DNA of 56,537 nucleotides from Betaproteobacteria bacterium (GTDB lineage: Bacteria > Pseudomonadota > Gammaproteobacteria > Burkholderiales > SG8-41), in the NCBI GenBank assembly GCA_003820645.1, contig RPOR01000009.1, forward strand, positions 1-56,537. Reading direction: 5' to 3'. A program made the translations under genes and the position numbers. Below are positions 51,771 through 56,537 of the stretch, one piece after another (the first letter of the stretch is position 1; each line of letters begins with the position of its first letter). Under the pieces are notes generated by a model. That model was not told where the DNA came from, searched no databases, and was given only the letters and a program-made list of their open reading frames with translations.

Positions 51771-54536
51771 ATGAAATCAAATCTTGCATCGCAACTCGTG
51801 ACCGCCGACTGCGCCATCGCGTTCGCGACGCGATACAGCCGTTACCTGCAGCGCCTGCTGTCAGCCAATCCGGCCGTCCTGTCGACGGTGGAACTCGAGC
51901 AACCCTTCACGACCGCGGAGATGGCGGCGGCACTGGCTGCGATGTCGATCCTCGACGATGCGAGCCTCGGCCGCGCGCTGCGCCGCCTGCGGCAGCGGGT
52001 CATGGCGCGGCTGATTGCACGTGATCTCGGCGGTCGCGCGAGCCTCGATGAAGTCGTCAGCACGGTAACCCAGCTCGCCGAGATCTCCATCCGTACCGCG
52101 GTGGCGCAGCTGCACACAGACCTCGCCGCCATGCATGGCGAGCCGCGCGGCGCAACCGACGGTACAGCACAGCAGCTGCACGTGGTGGGCATGGGCAAAC
52201 TTGGCGGAGCCGAACTCAATGCATCTTCCGATATCGATCTGGTCCTGGTCTACCCCGAGGAAGGCGACACCGACGGCACCCGCAGCCTCAGCAACCACGA
52301 GTTTTTCACCCGGCTGGCACGGCGGCTGATCGGCGCCCTCAGCGAATGGACCGAAGACGGTTTTGTATTTCGCGTCGATACGCGGCTGCGGCCGTATGGC
52401 GACAGCGGGCCGCTGGTCGTCAGCTTCGACATGCTCGAAAATTATCTGATCACACAGGGCCGCGCCTGGGAGCGTTACGCCTGGATCAAAGGCCGTCCGC
52501 TGACCGGCGATCAGCAGGATGCGCTGCTGGCACTGGTGCGCCCGTTTGTGTTCCGCCGGCATCTTGATTATGGCGCCTTCGCCTCGATGCGCGGCCTGCA
52601 CAGCCAGATACGGCACGAAGTCAATCGCCGCGACCGGCTCGACAACATCAAACTCGGGCCCGGCGGCATCCGCGAAATCGAGTTCATCGCCCAGGTATTC
52701 CAGTTGATCCGCGGCGGGCACGAACGCGTGCTCCAGACGCAGTCGACGCTGCCGGTGCTGGCAGCGCTGGGCGCCCGGCAGATCATCGCGCCTGCCGCCG
52801 TTGCCGAACTGCATGCGGCATACGTGTTCCTGCGCAATCTGGAACACCGACTGCAATACCGCGACGATCAGCAGACGCAGGAACTGCCGACGGATCCCGC
52901 GGAACGTGCCCTGCTCGCCGAGAGCATGGGTTACGCGAACGAGACCGCGTTCCTCGCTGCGCTGGTGCAGCATCGGACTGCGGTTTCAGTGCATTTCAAT
53001 GCCATATTTGCCGAAACCGACAGCAACGAGCACCCGCTTGCCGGCCTGTGGCAGGAACAGGCCGGGAGCGAGCATGGCGACAACGCGGCCGCAGTGGAGC
53101 AACTGGCCGCCCTCGGTTTTGCCCGCGCCCCGGAACTGTGCCGGCAGCTGAACCTGCTCCGCAATGGCAGCCGTTACCGCCAGATGCCTGCGGCCAGCCA
53201 GCGGCGGCTCGACCGGCTGGTGCCGGCGGCCATTGCCACAGCGGCCTCCCGCCGTGACCCTGATGCGACCGCGGAACGGCTGCTCGCGCTGTTCGAAAGC
53301 GTCAGCCGGCGGGAAGCCTATCTCGCCCTGCTGCATGAATACCCGCACGCGCTGGAGCGTGTCGCCGACCTGATGAGCGCGAGTGCATGGGTCGCGCAGT
53401 ACATCACGCAGCAGCCGATCCTGCTCGACGAATTGCTCGATGCCCGCACGCTGCTGGCGCCGCCCGACTGGAACGCCCTGCGCAATTCATTGGCGGAAGC
53501 CCTCGCCTCGGCAGCAGGCGACATCGAGCGCCAGATGGACCTGCTGCGGCACTTCAAGCATACGCAGACGCTGCGCTGCGTTGCCCAGGACCTCGCCGGC
53601 ACGCTGCCGCTGGAGACGCTGAGCGACCAGCTGTCGGACCTGGCCTGCGTGATTCTCGAAGAAGTGCTGCGCCTGTCGTGGCAGGGACTGCGGCAGCGCC
53701 ACTGCGCAACGCCGCGGTTCGCCATCGTCGGCTACGGCAAGCTGGGCGGCAAGGAGCTGGGATACGCCTCCGATCTCGACATCGTCTTCGTCTACGACGA
53801 TGCGGCGCCGGAGGCCGCAGAGAACTATGCGCGGCTCGCACAGCGCATCAACCATTGGCTGACCAGCATCACTGCCGCCGGCGTGCTCTACGAGACCGAC
53901 CTGCGGCTGCGCCCGGATGGTGCCGGCGGGCTGCTGGTCACGCCGCTGGAGAGCCTGCGCCGCTACCAGCTGCAGCAGGCCTGGTTATGGGAGCACCAGG
54001 CATTGACGCGGGCGCGCAGTGTGGCCGGTGACGCCGCGATCGGCCGTGCGTTCGAAGAACTGCGGATTACCGTGCTGCGCAAACCGCGCGAGCTGCCAGC
54101 GCTGCGCGAGGGGATCATCGGCATGCGGGCAAAAATGCTCGACGCGCACCCCAACACGAGCAGTCTGTTCGACATCAAGCATGACCCTGGCGGCATCATC
54201 GACGTCGAATTCATGGTGCAGTACCTCGTCCTGGGCCATGCCCATGATCATGCCGAATTGACCGCGAATTCCGGCAATCTCGCGCTGCTGAAAACCGCCG
54301 CCAGCCTGCAGCTGATTCCCGCGACCGACGCGGACGCGGTGCGCACCGCCTACCGCCAGTTCCGCCAGCTGCAGCACCAGCTGCGTCTCGCCGGCGAACG
54401 TTACGCACGGGTGGAACCGCGGAGTGTCGCAACGGCAACTGCCGCAGTCAGGAAACTGTGGAAAATACTGTTCGGGGACGCGCCCGTAACGGCAACCGCT
54501 GCGAGCGGTGCCCCGGGCGGAGCGGCTACAGCGTAG
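51771..54536 (+). CDS. glnE: bifunctional glutamine synthetase adenylyltransferase/deadenylase
   Basis: A 921-residue enzyme that modifies glutamine synthetase according to nitrogen status under PII. Two nucleotidyltransferase domains: the N-terminal adenylyl-removase with GMGKLGGAELNASSDIDLVL and the C-terminal adenylyltransferase with GYGKLGGKELGYASDLDIVF. Each has the Asp-x-Asp metal pair. A four-helix regulatory part lies between. The family length is about 940. The 3' end overlaps the convergent cyclase gene by 11 bp. Confidence 0.97.
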   Translation: MKSNLASQLVTADCAIAFATRYSRYLQRLLSANPAVLSTVELEQPFTTAEMAAALAAMSILDDASLGRALRRLRQRVMARLIARDLGGRASLDEVVSTVTQLAEISIRTAVAQLHTDLAAMHGEPRGATDGTAQQLHVVGMGKLGGAELNASSDIDLVLVYPEEGDTDGTRSLSNHEFFTRLARRLIGALSEWTEDGFVFRVDTRLRPYGDSGPLVVSFDMLENYLITQGRAWERYAWIKGRPLTGDQQDALLALVRPFVFRRHLDYGAFASMRGLHSQIRHEVNRRDRLDNIKLGPGGIREIEFIAQVFQLIRGGHERVLQTQSTLPVLAALGARQIIAPAAVAELHAAYVFLRNLEHRLQYRDDQQTQELPTDPAERALLAESMGYANETAFLAALVQHRTAVSVHFNAIFAETDSNEHPLAGLWQEQAGSEHGDNAAAVEQLAALGFARAPELCRQLNLLRNGSRYRQMPAASQRRLDRLVPAAIATAASRRDPDATAERLLALFESVSRREAYLALLHEYPHALERVADLMSASAWVAQYITQQPILLDELLDARTLLAPPDWNALRNSLAEALASAAGDIERQMDLLRHFKHTQTLRCVAQDLAGTLPLETLSDQLSDLACVILEEVLRLSWQGLRQRHCATPRFAIVGYGKLGGKELGYASDLDIVFVYDDAAPEAAENYARLAQRINHWLTSITAAGVLYETDLRLRPDGAGGLLVTPLESLRRYQLQQAWLWEHQALTRARSVAGDAAIGRAFEELRITVLRKPRELPALREGIIGMRAKMLDAHPNTSSLFDIKHDPGGIIDVEFMVQYLVLGHAHDHAELTANSGNLALLKTAASLQLIPATDADAVRTAYRQFRQLQHQLRLAGERYARVEPRSVATATAAVRKLWKILFGDAPVTATAASGAPGGAATA

Positions 54537-55833
54537 CGTCCCGCAGGTGAGGCGCCAGGTTGATCAGGCGATAGACCTCGATAAGGCCCTTGCCCTTGCC
54601 GGTGACCGTCAGCGGCCCCTCGAACTCGAACTGGCCCTTGGACCGCTTGTAGGTCGTCGCATCGACCAGTATCGCGCCGGAACGCGCTTCGTCGGTGACC
54701 CGGCTTGCCGTGTTGACGGTATCTCCCCACAGATCGTAGATGAACTTGCGGGTCCCGATCACGCCGGCGACCACCGGCCCGGAGCAGATGCCGACATGAA
54801 TGCGCAGGCTCATGCCCTTCTTCTCCGAAAGGTCCTCCATGTAGCGGCGCATCTCCAGCGCGAGCCGCAACATCGCGCCGGTGTAATCCCCCGCATCAAC
54901 CGCGAAATCAATACCTTCATGCTCGACAAGGCCGCCAGCCACCATGTAGGCATCGCCTATGGTCTTGATTTTCTCCAGCCGGTGCGACTCCGCCATCGCA
55001 TCAAATCTTGAAAACACCTCGTTCAGCAGTTCCACCATCACCTTTGGCGGCACTTCCTCGGCAAGGCGGGTGAAGTCGATGATGTCGGCAAACATCACCG
55101 TGACGTCGGCGAAACCGTCCGCAATAATGCCCTGCTGATCCTTCAGCCGCCGTGCAATCGGCGCCGGCAGGATATTGAGCAGCAGCGCCTCGGATTTTTC
55201 CTGCTCGACGCGCAGCAGCCGGTTCTGTTCGTCGACTGCTTCCTGCAGCTTGTCTCGCTGACGCACGAAAAAACTGATCAGCAGGTACATGATGGTGGAC
55301 ATCGCCGCAAAATTGAGCGTAAAGAACACCGCAATGCTCTGCATCGTGACGCCTTGTTCGGCGCCGGCCGTCAGCAAGTAGTCAAACAGGCCGGACACCG
55401 CCGTCAGCACAATGTATGCGGCAAACCACGGCAGCGACTGCCGGGCACCCTGGAAAATCATCACCCCTACCGGCGCCAGCAGCGCCCACAGCGCAACACC
55501 GGAGGAACTGACATAACTGCCGATGCTCCATTGCATGACGAAGGGCATGAACAGGAACAGGCTTACCTGCAGCATGCGGAACATCGCGAAATTGAGACTG
55601 TAGACGTAATAGGCCAGGGAGACCGCCGAAATGGCGAGATAGGCCAAGGGCACGTTCGAGGAGAACTTGATCCCCATGGCCCAGTACAAGGCAAGCCACA
55701 GCACCGAGCCGAAGCTCATCAGGCCGCAGGCGAAAATCAACAGTGTCTTGTTGAGCTTGTCCTGCTCACTGTCCTGCTCGTTGATGACGCGGTCACTCAA
55801 ACCATGGAGCCACGCACGCATGCTTGCCAGCAT
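54526..55833 (-). CDS. class III adenylate cyclase with membrane domain
   Basis: A 435-residue protein with six N-terminal helices (to about 200), a coiled linker, and a class III cyclase domain. Metal Asp residues are in VMFADIIDF. A Lys precedes IGDAYMVAGG and an Asp is in YDLWGDTVNTASR; these fit an ATP-specific cyclase. It is a homodimer type. GGGAGACAGA precedes the ATG. Product is probably cAMP. Its gene ends convergent with glnE by an 11-bp overlap. Confidence 0.92.
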   Translation of the reverse strand: MLASMRAWLHGLSDRVINEQDSEQDKLNKTLLIFACGLMSFGSVLWLALYWAMGIKFSSNVPLAYLAISAVSLAYYVYSLNFAMFRMLQVSLFLFMPFVMQWSIGSYVSSSGVALWALLAPVGVMIFQGARQSLPWFAAYIVLTAVSGLFDYLLTAGAEQGVTMQSIAVFFTLNFAAMSTIMYLLISFFVRQRDKLQEAVDEQNRLLRVEQEKSEALLLNILPAPIARRLKDQQGIIADGFADVTVMFADIIDFTRLAEEVPPKVMVELLNEVFSRFDAMAESHRLEKIKTIGDAYMVAGGLVEHEGIDFAVDAGDYTGAMLRLALEMRRYMEDLSEKKGMSLRIHVGICSGPVVAGVIGTRKFIYDLWGDTVNTASRVTDEARSGAILVDATTYKRSKGQFEFEGPLTVTGKGKGLIEVYRLINLAPHLRDATL

Positions 55834-56132
55834 TCTGTCTCCCGATCAGCCCTGCCGGAGCCCGGCTTGAGCTGCCCCCGTTTTTTGCCAATTTCCTATT
55901 GTAGCCGGTAACCGGAATTTCGAGGCCACGCGCAAGGGAAGGCCGGCAAATTTCTTCGCCAGCATCGGCAGTTCCGGGCAAATCAGCTAAAATGTTCTGC
56001 TGTAGCGCGGAAAGACCTCCGGACAGCGCCGCCTCGGGCTTACGGTTGCGCCCGCGCTGCACAGGCCACAGGCAATTCTACGATCCAATCCATCAATTTC
56101 GGCATACTGCATACAATCGGGAGAACTTAGGC
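55834..56132. other. intergenic region between cyclase and ilvE
   Basis: A 299-bp gap between divergent genes. A TAAAAT at 55988-55993 could be a -10 for ilvE, with only a weak -35-like TCGGCA at 55965-55970. The ilvE ATG has GGGAGA about 11 bases ahead. No other gene or RNA is recognised. Confidence 0.4.
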
Positions 56133-56537
56133 ATGTCCATGGCTGACCGCGACGGGCAAATCTGGTACGACGGGAAACTGGTGCCCTGGCGCGACGCAAC
56201 GACCCACGTCCTGACCCACTCGCTGCATTACGGGCTCGCCGTATTTGAAGGCGTCAGGGCTTACAACACCGAGATCGGCACGGCCATTTTCCGGCTGAAG
56301 GACCACACCGATCGACTGTACAACTCCGCGCACATCTACATGATGAAAATCCCGTACCCGCGGGAAGTCCTGATGGCCGCACAGAAAGAAGTCGTGCGGG
56401 CCAACAAACTGGAATCCTGTTACATCCGGCCGATCGCCTTTTTCGGCTCGGAGAAAATGGGCGTGTCGCCGAAGGGTGCCAGCGTGCATGTCGCGATCGC
56501 CGCCTGGCCGTGGGGCGCCTATCTCGGCACCGACGCA
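56133..56537 (+). CDS. ilvE: branched-chain amino acid aminotransferase, 3' part cut off
   Basis: The first 135 codons of a PLP aminotransferase for valine, leucine and isoleucine. It opens ADRDGQIWYDGKLVPWRDA, then HYGLAVFEGVRAY, a class IV signature, and RLKDHTDRLYNSAHIYMM. The family is about 305 residues; the catalytic Lys lies past the edge. ATG 56133 is used; ATG 56139 is possible. Confidence 0.93.
   Translation, partial: MSMADRDGQIWYDGKLVPWRDATTHVLTHSLHYGLAVFEGVRAYNTEIGTAIFRLKDHTDRLYNSAHIYMMKIPYPREVLMAAQKEVVRANKLESCYIRPIAFFGSEKMGVSPKGASVHVAIAAWPWGAYLGTDA

Noticed and set aside
1-56537. CRISPR arrays, tRNA, rRNA, insertion sequences or prophage
   Set aside because: No regularly spaced repeats, transposase-like proteins, cloverleaf sequences or ribosomal RNA segments were found by eye.

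Overview
The window is about 56.5 kb of GC-rich bacterial chromosome. It is gene-dense, with many ATGA overlaps between neighbouring genes. Family content points to a facultatively anaerobic, nitrate-respiring betaproteobacterium: a narXL-narK1K2-narGHJI locus with an embedded PpiC isomerase, nnrS, OmpW, both N-end-rule leucyltransferases, an RnfB-type ferredoxin near nth, and a GC hairpin repeat of a kind I recall from Burkholderiales genomes. This is inferred from gene content; no rRNA or other marker gene is present. I found no tRNA, rRNA, CRISPR array, insertion sequence or prophage.

Layout. (1) 1-21237, all on the minus strand. Read in the direction of transcription: ompW (behind a well-placed FNR site), ccoI, ccoS, narX, narL, narK1, narK2, narG, narH, narJ, narI, a PpiC isomerase, a small conserved protein, nnrS, and then an unusual set: a Cys-rich small protein, a CcoN-like mini membrane protein, a GcvH-like lipoyl protein, and a thioredoxin fused to a second CcoN-like membrane domain. 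A beta-carbonic anhydrase and a partial SirB2 protein follow. narG carries an in-frame TAA at 9253-9255. The downstream reading frame is intact, so this is either a very recent nonsense change or a sequence error. (2) 21344-34006, plus strand: aat, bpt, a two-component system, then a tightly overlapped six-gene operon (thermostable-hemolysin family protein, AMP-ligase, TenA/heme-oxygenase-fold oxidase, SDR, LTA-synthase-like sulfatase, PAP2 phosphatase). Three 11-bp-phased repeats just upstream look like an OmpR-family operator. pyrD, ald and an RnfB-like ferredoxin follow. (3) 34089-46563, mixed strands: M48 protease and SH3 protein, nth, two small c-type cytochromes, tandem SulP transporters (the second with a large insertion), UspA, cobalamin adenosyltransferase facing a BtuF-like protein, a cNMP-binding protein, DAHP synthase and tldD. 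(4) 46636-56537: nitrilase-family amidase, a small secreted protein, a giant YhdP/AsmA-like protein, glnE, a class III adenylate cyclase, and the start of ilvE.

How the genes work together. Region 1 is a regulated respiratory module. FNR and NarXL would switch on nitrate import and reduction, CcoI/CcoS supply copper and assembly functions for a cbb3 oxidase encoded elsewhere, and NnrS plus its redox satellites probably deal with NO made during nitrate and nitrite respiration. Region 2 looks like a signal-controlled envelope-lipid pathway. Its product is unknown, and it is my main candidate for an undescribed system, followed by the NnrS-linked lipoyl/thioredoxin/heme cluster.
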